NCBI GenBank assembly: GCA_043228905.1
Contig: JBHGNT010000002.1
Location: 21,390,001-21,454,000, forward strand
Direction: 5' to 3'
DNA from: Azolla caroliniana
Lineage: Eukaryota > Polypodiophyta
Length of the DNA stretch: 64,000 bases
This document shows, in pieces, positions 33,325 through 47,300 of the stretch. Made by a program: the position numbers and the translations under genes. How positions within the stretch are numbered: the stretch's first letter is position 1; every line of letters begins with the position of its first letter. The notes under the pieces are model-generated. The model was not told where the DNA came from and did no database searches. It saw only the letters and a program-made list of their open reading frames with translations.

Positions 33325-34045
33325 TGTTGGGGAATCACATGACAATACCACAATTCCAAATGGAAGCTAACAAATCATTTCCCCACTTGTGCTGCAAAAT
33401 GTAAGATAGTAATCAAACCAAATTAATCTGGACAGCAATTAAGCAAGAAACTCCACGCCCAAACACTAACAAAGAAATAATCAAGGAGTCATGAGATTTA
33501 CGTGGCAAACCCCGATGTAGGGAAAAACCACGGGACCGTTCACAATAGCACCAAAACTCCACTAATAAACAATAATCCAGTGGGTACAACAAGTTTTAAT
33601 CTCTAGTTCAAAACTAGAGTCTTTACAATCTTCAAGGTAAGTCCTTGGATCAACAAATCATCACATATAGTGGCAAAATTACAATTTTAAAAGGTTCTTA
33701 TCATAGCAGAATCTATGAAAATAGAGAGATCAAGACAATAATCCAACCGTTAGACTTGAAGAAGAGTGTCAAGAACAACTTACTAAATTTTGACGACGAT
33801 CGAAGGTCATTGTTCGTCGATGGGGGCCTGAACAATAGCTAGCTCCTCTACCTCTATCGTCTCTCTCTTTATATACTATCCATGATGTCCAAATTAATGT
33901 GGTTGAATCCCGAATCCTTTGCATTTGACAACTTCAAAAAATCCTTTAGTACCCGGTCTCCTACCCTCATCCAACTTGTTGCCTTACTTCAATAGGCATA
34001 GGTACTCCTAAATTTCTAGTACATCTCTAATTCTAGAGCACAACA
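33325..34045 (-). mobile_element. Putative solo Copia LTR, 721 bp
   Basis: Sequence absent from the matching unit before GLRb. It runs TGTTGGGGAAT...AGCACAACA. On the minus strand it contains ccgtggtttttccctacatc and gccacgtaaatc, the module common in plant Copia LTRs, and ends without coding sequence on either side. The flanking 5-mers do not match, so the exact ends are uncertain. Confidence 0.5.
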
Positions 34046-34199
34046 AAAATTAAAAGTTTATCAAATACGAACATACCCCAGTATACATGCCACACATATT
34101 TCACATAGTATACTTACTAACACACAATCTTCGATATAATTTGGGGGCATCAAAATGCCACTTAACCATTTCTGGCGAGTGATCTTTCAAAGCGTATTG

Positions 34200-35064
34200 G
34201 TCTTCATAGGGGTCTCAAAACCAACCATTCAAGCTCAAAATGTACATCATATTTAAGCAAACATGGATCAATTTCCATATACTAAAAGAACATGACCAAC
34301 TTGAATCCTATCATGGAAATGCATATAAGCATTTGTTCTTTGGTTTTTTTTTGTTTTCAAGCTTTGATGCATTTTTACTAACCTCACCCGGCCAATTTGC
34401 ATACATTCCTTGGCAAATTCAAACGTGTTAGAGAAACAAATGAGTGTTTCATCTTTCTTCTTTTAGTATTACAACCTTGATACATTTCGACAAAGCATTT
34501 CTTATGGCATTGGTTGTTCATTGTTTTGGAGAATATACTAAGATGAAGGGTCATGAGTTGGAGCTTCAACAACATTTCATTTGGAAAAAAGCCAAAAATA
34601 TATTCCACTTGAATGGCATACTTTAGATACAACTTTCAAAAAGTTTAAAACCTAGATGCAATTTGACAGAAGAACTTCTTGTGGTTTTGGAAAAATTCAA
34701 AAAACATACATATTGTAATCTTGACATGCGTTTTATATTTCGACATATGGCTTATTCAAATTTCCCATTGGTTCTCGATGCGATAAGGTCTATATGGATT
34801 TCGAGGTGGTTTCCTTCTTGACCAAGGTGTATACGGACCCACTTGTCCTATAAGCTTAGATAACTATATTCACTCTTAATTGAGGAGGAAATATTATTAG
34901 ACTACATATTTTGGAGGCCTAAAAAGGAAAAAATTAATCAATTAATAGGGAAGGATGAATAGTAAAATTAACTAATAGAAGAAGTACTAACATATAATTA
35001 ACGATGACGTGGTGGTCACGTAACGGAACATTGCCATCGCCATTTGGCATAGATGGGTTTGATT
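34200..35064 (+). pseudogene. Broken third GLR copy: promoter and 5' end only
   Basis: The stretch from 34200 aligns with the upstream region of GLRa. From about 34880 it follows the immediate promoter and leader (gaggagga.a..attatta, ggaggcct, aattaatagggaaggat, agaagaagta.taa.a.ataatta). An ATG sits at 35004, followed by the counterpart of the signal-peptide codons (tggtggtcac, then atagatgggtttg). Similarity ends at about 35064, inside the equivalent of the signal segment. Small indels shift the frame. Nothing of S1 or later exons follows. Confidence 0.75.
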
Positions 35065-35399
35065 ATTGAAAGGATGATGATAGAAAGAAAAGATAAAGAA
35101 GATATATAAAGCTAAAACTACAAAGATCTATTGATAATGAATGATCATGATAGAAGGAAGAGAGAAAGAAGATACATAAATCCAAATATACAAAGCTATA
35201 TTGATAACAACTAAACCACACTACATAAACGACGTGTCTTGCTTTTAGTTTGACTTATCCTCAAGACCTTAGTTTGTGTTCTTGACCTAGGGATGTGAAT
35301 GCTCCATACCTTATATTCTTGTAGTGTTCAATGCCGTCAATTCTAAAAACACTTTCACAATTAGTATATGGTTTGTAGTCAAATGTTTAAAGTAATAAT

Positions 35400-35406
35400 G
35401 TTATGA

Positions 35407-35439
<33 letters not shown>

Positions 35440-35472
35440 TATATATTATATATATTATATATATATATATGA
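35400..35472. repeat. (TA)n-rich low-complexity tract
   Basis: Alternating TA run with several ttatata interruptions. No gene is nearby; it lies just after the broken GLR copy. Confidence 0.9.
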
Positions 35473-35972
35473 TGTACATTGTACATAGGAAACTTTAATT
35501 TATTAAAGTCTGGTATAAAGTGATGAGAATACTAATCAAGAGAAGATTGGAAGGGTCCATATCTCTGGGATTTGCACTATGGTGGAGATTGGAGAAAAAA
35601 GCTTGGATATTGGGAGTTCTAGGTAGACTAAAGACGTTTTGTGTGTAGAGAAATAAATGCATTGTAGAACCAACAACAGAAATACAGATTCGGTGTTTGA
35701 ATAGGTTGCATGACATCTAGCTCACTATAGCCTCTATCACGGTCTAGAAATCTAGACGCAAAACATGTCTTTTGGGAGAAGAAAGTCGAACAAGGGAGAC
35801 AATCATTGCTCTATGGTATTAATGGTAACGAGTATTCGAGCTCAATATGAAGAGTTGCAAGGCACTTCAGACACTATGGAAGTTTTGAGACTTTCCTTTC
35901 ATCAATCATGGTTAGATTCCCCCTTGGTGGACTATGTAAACAGTGTGCCGAAGTGGTGTTATACCACTCCTA

Positions 35973-36258
35973 AATAACTATATATGCCTTGACAACCCAC
36001 CCAAGAAGGTACATTACTGGTGTACATATTGGACTATAAAGACACTTCACCTAACCAATGGGAACCACCCTTTCTTCGGATAAATAAATAAATAAATTAT
36101 TATGGGGTTTCCAAAATAACTATATCTGCCTTGACAACCCTCCCAAGAAGGTACATTACTGGTGTACATATTGGACTATAAAGACACTTCACCTAACTAA
36201 CGGGAACCACCTTTCTTCGGAAAAATAAATAAATAAATAAATAAATTATTATGGGGTT
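35973..36258. repeat. Tandem duplication of 142 bp
   Basis: Two copies start at 35973 and 36115, each containing gccttgacaaccc, gaaggtacattactggtgta and a (aaat)n run before ttattatggggttt. The copies are about 95 percent alike; the second has two more aaat units. Confidence 0.9.
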
Positions 36259-38388
36259 TCAAATCATTGTGACACTATGTTTTGTTTGATTATCATGACC
36301 ACTTTTTTCTTTCCATCTTGATGATACTTGATTATTTAGCAAGTTTACATTTGATTTTTTGTCCACGTTCTCTTAAGTTTCTGTCTCACTTTCTCTTCCT
36401 ATCCCTTTTTGTACGTATATCTCAATTTTCAAATGTTGGAGGTAGGAAAGTAAAGCAATAAACATAAACATGATTGCAATGATGAGGAAAGACCCTTTGC
36501 AAAAGACTAAAAAGGAAAGAAAAACAAGAAATGAAAAAGGGGACTCTAACTCCCAGTTTTTTTCAATCAATATGTATCTGTTAAGCATTTCATTGTTACA
36601 CACCATAATTTCACCATTTTATTTGTGGCGTATTTGGAATTACGTGGGCTTGATCAACACTTGGTAAGTAGAATTGCATTTTGGTATGTTTCGCACTATT
36701 TCGCATAGCACATAATTGTTGTGAACACTACATTCTCCATTTATTGTATGCTTTAAATAATAGTTCAATGCTCTCAAGAACTAAGCTAGAGAAAATGACT
36801 CAAAATCAAATATTGTAAATTTTTGTACACACTTTGGTTCAAGTAAATTATAATAGTAAAATGCAGTCATATAATGTTTTATGTTACTATTACGTCATTA
36901 AGTTGAGCTGACAATAAAATATGTTTGCCTTAACAAGTTATAATGTGAATACAAAACGATAAAATACGTTGAACATGGAGATGATTACGAATGGAAAGAT
37001 ATGGACCATATCAAACTAGACACAATTATGAAGCATTACCTTTATACATCCTAAAGGAGACTTTAGTTCTATAGGATATAACTAAATAGTTGATTTTATA
37101 AAGGAGACTTTAGTCCTATCAAATATGAAGACTATATGTAGTCATGAATTATTATCTGTGATTTTCAATTAAATAAATGGCGAATATATGTCAATGACTT
37201 GCCATGGGCCCATGAGCTTGTCCAACAACATCATGTGCTGAATATAATATAAATGGAAATTACATTTGGATCAAGCCTTGACCATTTTATTATACTTTTA
37301 CACAAAACATATGGTTGTTAGTCATGATGTGATAAAAAAATACTAGAACATGCAAAAACATATATATTTTAAAATTTATTAGAGAGATACAACTTTCCCC
37401 ACAAACACAATTGTATCAATAAAAATGTAAAAGCAGTTATGGGAAGGTTTACGTTTTGTTTTTAACTTGTTAAACAGGTTATTTGGTTATAGTGAGAAAT
37501 ATAATATTGTTGGTTTTGTGCATTTTACATGTTCTGTTTTAATATACGTGTACTATTTGTGCCTCACCATGCCTGTTCAAAGCCGTAAATGAAATGAGGA
37601 ATTTCTTGCATATACCCCTTTTGTCTCCTAATGGCCTACCTAGTATATTGCATGGATCCTTATATAGGAATTTCGAAATGTTTGCCACTAAATAAGAATG
37701 TGAGCAAACAATAACAATAGAGTACCAAGTTTTGGGTACAATTAACGAAAACATGTGTCTATTGAATATTCTTCCATCCAACTTTGAAATTCTTGGTTGG
37801 ATTCATTTCCTCAAGTAAAAGTAACTATACCACTAAGGTCAATGTCTATATAATCTCGCCATGAATAAACAAATAAAGAAATGAGAACTCAAAATAAACG
37901 AATACAATAAAGAAAGAAAGATCTAAGAACTCATCATAGATGGTCAATGAATAAAACACTAGAGCCTATAGAAAGTTGACTATAGCATATATGCGTCGAA
38001 CATTCATTCATATGAGATGTGACTAAATATTTAAGTCAATAAATAAATATTCAATAGCAAGGCAATGAATCTAAAATCGAATCCCTTTGAAAATTTCAAC
38101 TTACTTTTACTTTAATGAACCAACTCAACGAGTAGATAACAATGAAAAGGATATAAATGTTCATTGAGAGTATTTTATCCCAACCCTTGACAGAATGCCT
38201 CCAATCTTTGCGCTTGTTCTTTTCATTATGCTTTGCACCCCATTCCCCCCTCCCCCCTAAGAACTAGAGTTGAATGGTCACACCTCACCAAACATTACTC
38301 TATATCATCCCTATCCTCCATTATGTATTGCACCACTAAATCTTCTTGTCCAGTCACTTATCCCAATTGTTGGTCACAATCTTATTCC
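36259..38388. other. Intergenic region before GLRc
   Basis: AT-rich sequence with no coding regions, RNA genes or clear repeats that I can support. No trace of an amino-terminal GLR domain was seen here. An open frame continues upstream of the chosen GLRc start (from 38233), so a longer N-terminus is formally possible. Confidence 0.5.
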
Positions 38389-41300
38389 ATGAAGTATGCC
38401 TTACTATTGGCCTCGGTTGTATTCATAATTTCCATCATCACACCTTTGCCCATTGTTGCAGATGATAATACCAACTTGAAGATTCTAGTTCCCTTGAAAC
38501 TAGGATTTCAAGAATATTTGCAATGGCAATCCTCGGAGATACCTATCACACCTACTTCAAGTGTCAATTTCTCTGGATTTGCCATCGATGTCTTCCAAGC
38601 ATGTATTAACAAACTTAGTTACAAGGTTAACTATACACTTCTTGGATATGGTGACGGCGTCACTAACCCAAGCTATCAGGACCTTGTGGATAAGCTAGTC
38701 TCTCAGGTACTACTTATGATAAACTTTCATCTTAACTTACCTTGTGATAAATGATAATGAATTATTATCAGACCAAATGTTATAAATCAATGAGTTGGCT
38801 TATTTTCTATGCTACATATAACTAGATTGTGTGTGGGTTGCACAGAAACATGTGCATGCATGCATGAATAAGTGATTGAGAAGACACAAAAGACCATGAA
38901 ATGCTAAAGTTGTGCTACTTGGGCAATGTAAAGAAAGAAACTTAAAGGAAATGGCATTTTTCCCTAGGAAATATGACAAAGCTTCATGGAACAAAAACTA
39001 ATCCACTTTGAGGGTGAATATCGGGAATTGCAAACATTACGAAAACTTAAAATCGAAGATTTTAGACAACTATAAGGAACTATGTTTTGGCTACACGACC
39101 CTAAATGGCTTAGGAACTAATTGTTTCCTTTTTATTATTATAAAAAGCTATCCTCCATTGGTATTAAAATTAAATGGGCCAGAGACAATATACAAGATAA
39201 TCCAATATTACAATGAATATTGTGTAGCCATGTCGAATGACTGAAGCCAATCTTCCTAGGTAAAGATAAATAATCTTTCTAGCCAATCTTATTCATGTCC
39301 GACATATCCAAGAAAAATGTGTCATCCAACAACCCCATTCTTTGAATCTCAACATGCATCTCACGTCCCTTCATAATCTCCTTGCATTTTCAGTGTCTTT
39401 GCACTTGCAATACATGTCTATAAGAGCATTGCGCACAAAGACATTCAAGTCATAACCACTTCCAATTGTATAGTTGTAATGTCTATCATTTGATTTGCAA
39501 TCGTGATGTCTGCTAACAAACCATTTTTATAAGAAGGTTATATAATTGCTTCGCACAAGCCAGGTTTCCTTCTTTTTTGCATCTCTTTGCAAGAAAAAGT
39601 ATTGATTCATTTGGAACAGCTTTTCCTTCAATAAACAGTTAGGAACTAGTATTTTCTATAGATGTCGTACAATATATTGTAAGTTGTTTAGACCACTTAG
39701 GTGAGGGTTAATTTTTACAGTATAATAATCAAGTTCTGACAATTTAATGAGATGCCATTTTAATTTTGCTACCCTGCATCCTATGTTCCAAGCAAAATTT
39801 GTGAATAGGCATATCTTGACATTTGTGATTTACTTCTATACTCTTTGTATGACTAACACCTTTGTAGGTTGAGTGTTTATTTCAACCCCCAATTATCTAC
39901 GTAACATCATTATACCATTTTAGGAGAGGATGTTGCGCATTTAACTCCCAATTATCTTCACAAAGAACAATTTAAATTTTCTCTATTTCATTCCATGCAC
40001 AATGTGAGCTGATGCCACCCCCCCTATTACTCCATATAATAACACTTGGACCACCGTAGCCTTTAATAACATCAATATTTGTTTCTATCTTTAATAACAC
40101 TTTGATTGTGTTTAGTCTCAAATATGTAATAATGATTCTATGTGGGTTAAAGTCTAGGCACATAACATATATTTGGGTTCATAGGATATTAATGTTAAGA
40201 TACTAGAAGCTTTTCACCACTCCTTTTTTTCCAAGAAAGGAGCTACTTTCCCATTATTTAGGAGAGATTTAAGATACAAGTATATAAGTCGGGGAAACAC
40301 CCCTGCCGAGTTCAAGAATATCAGATAACGTACATATCCTCTCTTACTTTATACTTAATGTAAGTAGGTATCTAGAGTTAATGACCGACACGAAGGGAGG
40401 ATGGAAGGTGAGTAGGACACATCCAGCGTGGGGGCTGGTGGTTCCACCTCGAGCCATTTCCTTCTTGCGTCACCATCTGTGTGTTCTTCCATTTTTGCCA
40501 AAAGCATAAGTAGGCAGTGAGCACATTGTCAAAGTGGCCGCAAATCTCGTCCAACTGCCCTTGTAGGCAGTTGATAATCGAGAACCAAATATCCATGATC
40601 ATTTCCTCTTGGGGGTGTACCCAATCTTGGAAGACCTTTAGGCAATGTGGTTTTAACCCTTATAATGCTTTTATTTCCATCATTTTTGTTTTGTCCTCAA
40701 AAAATTTAGCTCGTTGAGTAGACAAAATACCTTGAAAGTAAGTGTTATATATCAACCACATTATCTAAGAATAAGATAACATCTTTGACTGATAGAAATA
40801 TAAAATAAAGCTATTGCATGAGTTTTGGGCCATTTAATTCTTCTTCTTTGCAACTTTGTTTATTATTTCTTTTTTTTTCAAAAATGTTTATTGTTTCTTT
40901 TAGTTTATCAATGCATAGAACAATGAGTGGATATCCTTGCTTGACCTTCTGTTGATCAAGAAGTACTTCGAGAAACCCTTATCAATTTTCAATTGACATC
41001 TAACTTACTTATGGAGCTATGCATTAATAATTGTGTTATACCCTTACAACATTTCTATCATGATCAATATGTGGCTACGTCCATTAGCCTCTTTAATAAA
41101 CAAACATTCATCATATGGTGTTTCAATAGTCAATGTCGTATGCATTATTATATTGTGCATATAAATCTATGCATATAAATTTCCATGTCTTTATCAATGA
41201 ATTTATTGATTATATCTTCATCTTTTCTCTTGAGTTGTCTCTATGCTTAAAGAGAATTAATTGATGGTATCTTCCTTTTTGCTCTTGAGTTTTCGATATA

Positions 41301-44300
41301 AGCTTAACTTTTATTGGAGTTTAAAAAATTACATTTTTTTCTTGTGTTTTGCATTTGTAATATTGCCTCTTTACCTCATCACCATCAATTGATGATGGCT
41401 TTTTCATTATTGGCTTCGACAAGGTTAAACATTTTGAATGAGCTTCACATTGGTCATCAATCTAAGGATCACATTGGAAACTAAGATTTCAAAGTCGACC
41501 TACACGTGCACTAAAATATTAATACCCTACAATGAGAGTAACATTCTTCAATTGCTCCATATTATTTTCACATATTTACCAATGTAGACGTTCATTACAT
41601 AAAGAGGAGATTTGTCGTATATGTGGCATTGTGCATAACTTATTTCATCAAATCCACTCGTAGTAATCTAAACTAAAGCATAGTTCTTACTTGATTTGAT
41701 TGTTTATTATCCTATTTTAAGTCTTGATTAAACCTAGTGTAATTGAGAGTGTGCTATAGATGATTGGACAAATTATGTGTATAGTCTTGGCATGGATTAT
41801 CATTGACATGAAGGTAAATGGTCGGTGAAATGGTAGTCAATTCCCTAGGACAAGGAATAATCTACCTCAAGGTAAGTTAACATGTGAAGACAAAATATCT
41901 ATAGAGCTTGATGATGCACAATAGAAGAGAACAAAGTCAGACGTAATGCATTAAAATTTTGATGCAAAGAAATATATGTGAATTATTTGATTCTAGGGTG
42001 TGTGGCAATGAACTAAAAGTTAGAATTCATAATCTCGTTCGTCTCTATCAACACCAAACTTTACAAATTGTGTTTCCTCAAACTCATGATTATTAATATG
42101 ACTCGGAATTTCAACTACTTTGATACTAATATTTACATGACCTCAATTTTGGATAAATAAGTTTTTTGCTTAATTATGCTTTAATGTAATAGTTTTACTC
42201 ATTTTTACATTAATTATGCATGTTTCATACATGATCAAAGGATGCTGATGGGGTCGTTGCCGATTTGACAATAACTAGTGAGCGGTTAAAACTAGTCGAT
42301 TTTACACAACCATATGTACAATCGGTCCTTAAAATGGCTGTGCCATTTGAAACTGTGCGTACCATCCGCTTTTGGATCTTTTTAGCCCCATTCTCTTTGG
42401 GACTCTGGTGTGCAATTGTCATAATGTTCATTCTCACCATCCTTTCTATATCCGCCGTAGAGCATTTCAGCCAAGCTAGTCAAACCACTGAAAATTGGAA
42501 AGATGTCCTCTCAAAATCCTTCTGGTAAGAATTTTTTTATTATTTTGCTTCCAAAAAATTGGTAAGAATTCATTGCCTCATCTAATTGCTTCAATTGAAT
42601 AATAACTTCCAAAAGACCCATCTTATCTTAGAATTCCTATACTTTCAATTTCTAAAGATTCCTAAATCTAGAGAATTGCCTATATTTATATTAAATGTCC
42701 TAAATAAGAAATTGTTCTAGAATTGGAAGAAAATCATCAAGGCTAAATGTCTTTTTGTAATGGATGCAAAGTGACGCTTGGCAAAGGGTTGAAGCTTTGG
42801 AAATCCTACAGTTAATGTAGATAGCAAACAAGTAGATATTATCTATAGACTTGCACGACAGCTCAAGGACCTATACCATCCACATGATGGACATCTTTTA
42901 GACACGAAGGTCAAAAGTGGACTGCACCCGAAAAAATTGAAACAACCACATGGCCAAAGAAGTTAACCCAATAGGTACCAAAAGTTGAGTACCAAAAGGC
43001 CTACATTAGAACATTTTAGCAAATTCATCATGGAGATTGAGTACCAAAAGTTGCAATCAAGTCTCCCTCACCTCCAAATCTAGGCATCTTGATTGATGTG
43101 GTCGTTAAGACGACCGGGTAGAAGATGTGGAAAGAAGGGGCAAACACAATTCTTGGTTTCCATACAATAGAGGTGATGCTTTTGCTCAGAACCCCCACTT
43201 GATACAATTTCCTTTTAGGCTAATGATTGTTCCAAAAAAATGAGGTTTCTTTGCTTGTACACCATCATCAATTGGTGGTGTTGTGAGGAAGAGCGAGGAA
43301 ACAATCGGTAATAGGGAGCAAGCCCGACACCGCCGATACAATGTCATATCGACACAATCCAATAGAAGTAAAGGTGGAGTACCTAACACAACTAGAGGAT
43401 CTTGATGGTCTCTCCAAAGACCCGATCACCAGATGTAACAGCTCTGATCAAAAGAAGACGATGAATATTGGACACATACTTCTCTGGATTAGAACTCAAG
43501 GGAAGATGATGAGCTAGAAAATAAAATGAAAGAAAAAAGTAAAACTACTCAATGACATATAAGTATCATGAAAGACCTCTCAAAAACATTTATCACTGAA
43601 GTTGAATCCAACATATCGGCATTTGCGGTACACAAGGAAGACAAAGATGGAGATATTGCCCCGATCATCGATCTCAAGAAAGCACTTCAGTGCATGAAAA
43701 AAGAATCCTGAATAGATGTTATGCAAATGGAGATTAATGCACTTAATATAAAAAGAACAAGGTGTGGACCCTTATCTCCTGACCACCTAACTCCAAAATT
43801 GTTTATTGCAAATGTTTGTTTATCAAAAAGTGTGTTACACACATGACTCCAATTAGATTCAAAGCTCAAATTGTAACTCATGGATCTTGACAAATTCCTT
43901 GCATTGCGTATCATGAGACTTTATCACCTAGTTGAGTGTCAAGTCTCTTCATCTATTTCTTGCAATATTGGTACATCTCAACTTGGAAATGCACCATATA
44001 GATATTGAAAAGGAATTTCTTCATGGAGATCCAAAAGGGACTACCTACATGGAACAAACAAAAATGATAGAAGATATCAGGTACCCTAACTATGTGTGCA
44101 TGTTAAACAAACCATTGAATGGCCGCTTAAAACAATCCCCAAGATAATGATATTCTAAGCTACACAAGTTCATTCGCTTATATGCAACATAATCTATATG
44201 TGAGAAATATGAAAACAAAGTTCATCATCTAAGGAGTGTATGTACGTGAACGTCTGAAAGAGAGATAGTAGAGGGTGATCAAGGAGTGACAACATCACTT

Positions 44301-47300
44301 CCCAGTCAAACATCTTGGACCATTGGAGCATTTCATGGAACACATGTACAAAGAAATTAGAGGCCGGGTACACTATTAGTATCCCACGAAAAGTATGTAT
44401 CTATACTATCACTTGTCATTTTAAATTGGCTTTCTCTTAAAATTCATGGAAAAGCCAAGAATTAATCATTGGACTCTGCTCAAATGAGTATTATACACTT
44501 AACGTACATACAAAATATGGAGCACATTAGGGATATTTTGGGGTAAAGACTCTAACATACAAACATCGCTAATAAATTAAATGTAGATAATAATATTTTA
44601 AAAAATTAGATATCTCTAAAAATATAAGTGACTACTACAATTGTATGTAATCACATTTGAAGAGGTGTTTAAAAGGCTATTGCACCACACATTTTGGTGT
44701 GAGTACATTTAAGCACATACGTATGAGTTCATAACTAAGTTCCAATATCCATTACTCTTTTCTTACCTCTTGCATTCATCTCCTTGCAAGTTCTCACATA
44801 TAACCGTTGCATATTGCACCCATCACAACAAAGTTTAGTTCAAACATATGTCTTTGTTGAAACCACTTCATTCACATACAACTCCGAATAGTCTCTAGTT
44901 CATGCATTCTTTCTATTGTGATCATTCATTGATAATGTTGTAGTTCTCTATTTTGAACTCTTATTCTTCCCTTAAATAGGTGGTTGTAGTCCTGCTAGAG
45001 AAAAGAGATATGGCCAAGTAGACTGATTGATATTATAAATCATGCCAGTTTAGAATTGTGCCATTAATGTGACCAAGTATTTTACCTTTATATCAAACTA
45101 ATATAATTAATACTTATTATTACATTAACTTTTTCAGACCGCTTCAAAAACTTAGTATTTGATGACCTTAAATAGCCTTGACAAACAAACAAAATCAGAA
45201 TGACTCTTAAAATTTAGACCTTAACCACCCTCTCATACTCTAACACCTTATATAGGTAATTAAACTTGTTAATGAAAAGATTTAACTTGCATCCTCATAA
45301 ATAACTAAGAAGTTACTTTATTAAATAAAATAGAAGTAATCTATCTATGAACAACTTTTATGCAATAATGGAAGCCAATCACACTCAATACAAGCAGAAG
45401 CTCAAATATCTAACATGGAAACTTGGGGTTTGAGATTTTAACTAAGAGAGAGACTTGAAGCTTAATGAATGTGAAAGAGAGAGATGGGGGATAAGGCAAA
45501 GCTCAAGCTCAAGAGCAATAAATGAAGAGGACCCTTAAAAGAGCACCAAAAGTGACAACACTATAGTTGCCTTGTCATTTTGGTACTAGTGTCAATGTGA
45601 TATCATTAAAGTGAAGTGTCTAAAAAATACCTACCATTCCCCACAACCTGATGAGTGTAGAATACTAGGTGCACCACTTCACCATTTGAGTCATTAAATA
45701 TTTAGGTTTTTGACATTGGTATCTCTTGCATTAGTGTCTTAGTCTTGAGACACTTCCTTAGATAATTAGAGATAATTTCTTAAATGAACAACTGTCTTAA
45801 AGTGTCATTTGTAGAAAGAGGGTAGAATTGGAACCTGTCTTCATAGAGTGCATAGTTACCTTTATTGAGTTGGGAGTAGAGTGCCATCAAGGGTGGTTTT
45901 AGGTGTGATAGTGGTGTCAAATGTCCACATTCTTGAGAAAGGATCAAATAGGAGCTTGAAGTTGCACATGGTTGTGTTTAAGGTCATGTAGGAATATTGA
46001 ATAGTCAACGGAGTCACTACTCTGATCATTAGTTTTTGGTGGTGTAGTTATGAGGGAGTCATTAAGGTGACTATAATTAGTGACCTAATGATGTCGAGAG
46101 AGGTGTTGAAGGAATTCATATTGAGGTTGGGAGGTCGATTGATAGATGATGTACGGGTACATTGTTGATTACAAGAGAAGATGGGGATGGACGTGAGGTG
46201 GTGTTCCTAAGACGTTGGTGGTTTTTGCTCTCATTTGGGCACCTATCATTGTAGTAGTTGGGCATCATTTTCATTTCTTGCTTTGTTGCCATTTTCAATT
46301 ATTGTGCATTTGGCTTAATGAGTAGCCATGGGTTGACAACTTACAAGCGCTTTGCCAACAAGGCTTGGGGTTCATTGACAGTAGTTGGTATTATTGAGGA
46401 TGAGGTGCCCATGTGTTCTATGCTAAATCATGTGTAGAGTTGTGAAAGACCACATACTTGATGCCATACCACATGTATGTGGTGTGAGGGGAGCACAAAC
46501 TCTTTGATAAAGTATGTGAGTGATTAATGAGTATCTACCCTTTGCTAGAGCATATGAGCTATGTATTGAGAATGTGCACTCTTTACTAGAGCATTCTCGC
46601 AGAATATGGGCAATAACTCTAGAGTAGTTGTGAATGATGTTGCAAGCACACACTCTTTGTGACCGTCAATGCATTGGCTACCAATATGTCGTATCAGTGT
46701 GTAGACAAACTAGAATACCCACCTAATGAGCTTTAGGATATTTTAGTTTTAACTCTATCTTCCATTGATATGAAGTTGTAGAAGAGAATAGGGATGGAGA
46801 TGAGATGAGATAAATAATGTAGGATTTGGCTAAGGGTGGGAAATGGAGAAAAGAGGATATGGAAGATACTAGGAATGTGTCAGGGAAGTGGAGAAAGAAC
46901 AAATGAAGACTAGAAGACAATAGTCACTAAAGAGTAGCAAATATTCACAATAAGAAAAAAACAAAAGAATTTGAAAAATCAAAACGAAAGTAAAGATTGA
47001 AAAAATTCATTAGATCAAATTTGAATTTGAACCATAACTTTCCTTGTCTTTCCAACAAGGACACAACTAAGTCATGAAAATATAAAAGCTTAGTCATGAA
47101 CTTAATTGTGCCTATAATGAAAACTTGGGCTTGATTATTGAAGACAACTAGATATTTTAATGACATTGATGTGTGGTGCTATACTTTGGACCTTGATGTG
47201 CTTAGTACCCCTAATGGAGATAGCGTGGTCTTTTTTTGCACTATTCTCATGTTGAGCCGAATTATATATTGCCCTCAACACATCCTTGATTTTTCATGAG

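Noticed and set aside
38233-38388. Upstream ATG for GLRc giving 52 more residues
   Set aside because: The extension is polar with no domain and would bury the signal peptide; the ATG at 38389 places the hydrophobic segment at the N-terminus as in GLRa and GLRb. Not excluded by sequence.
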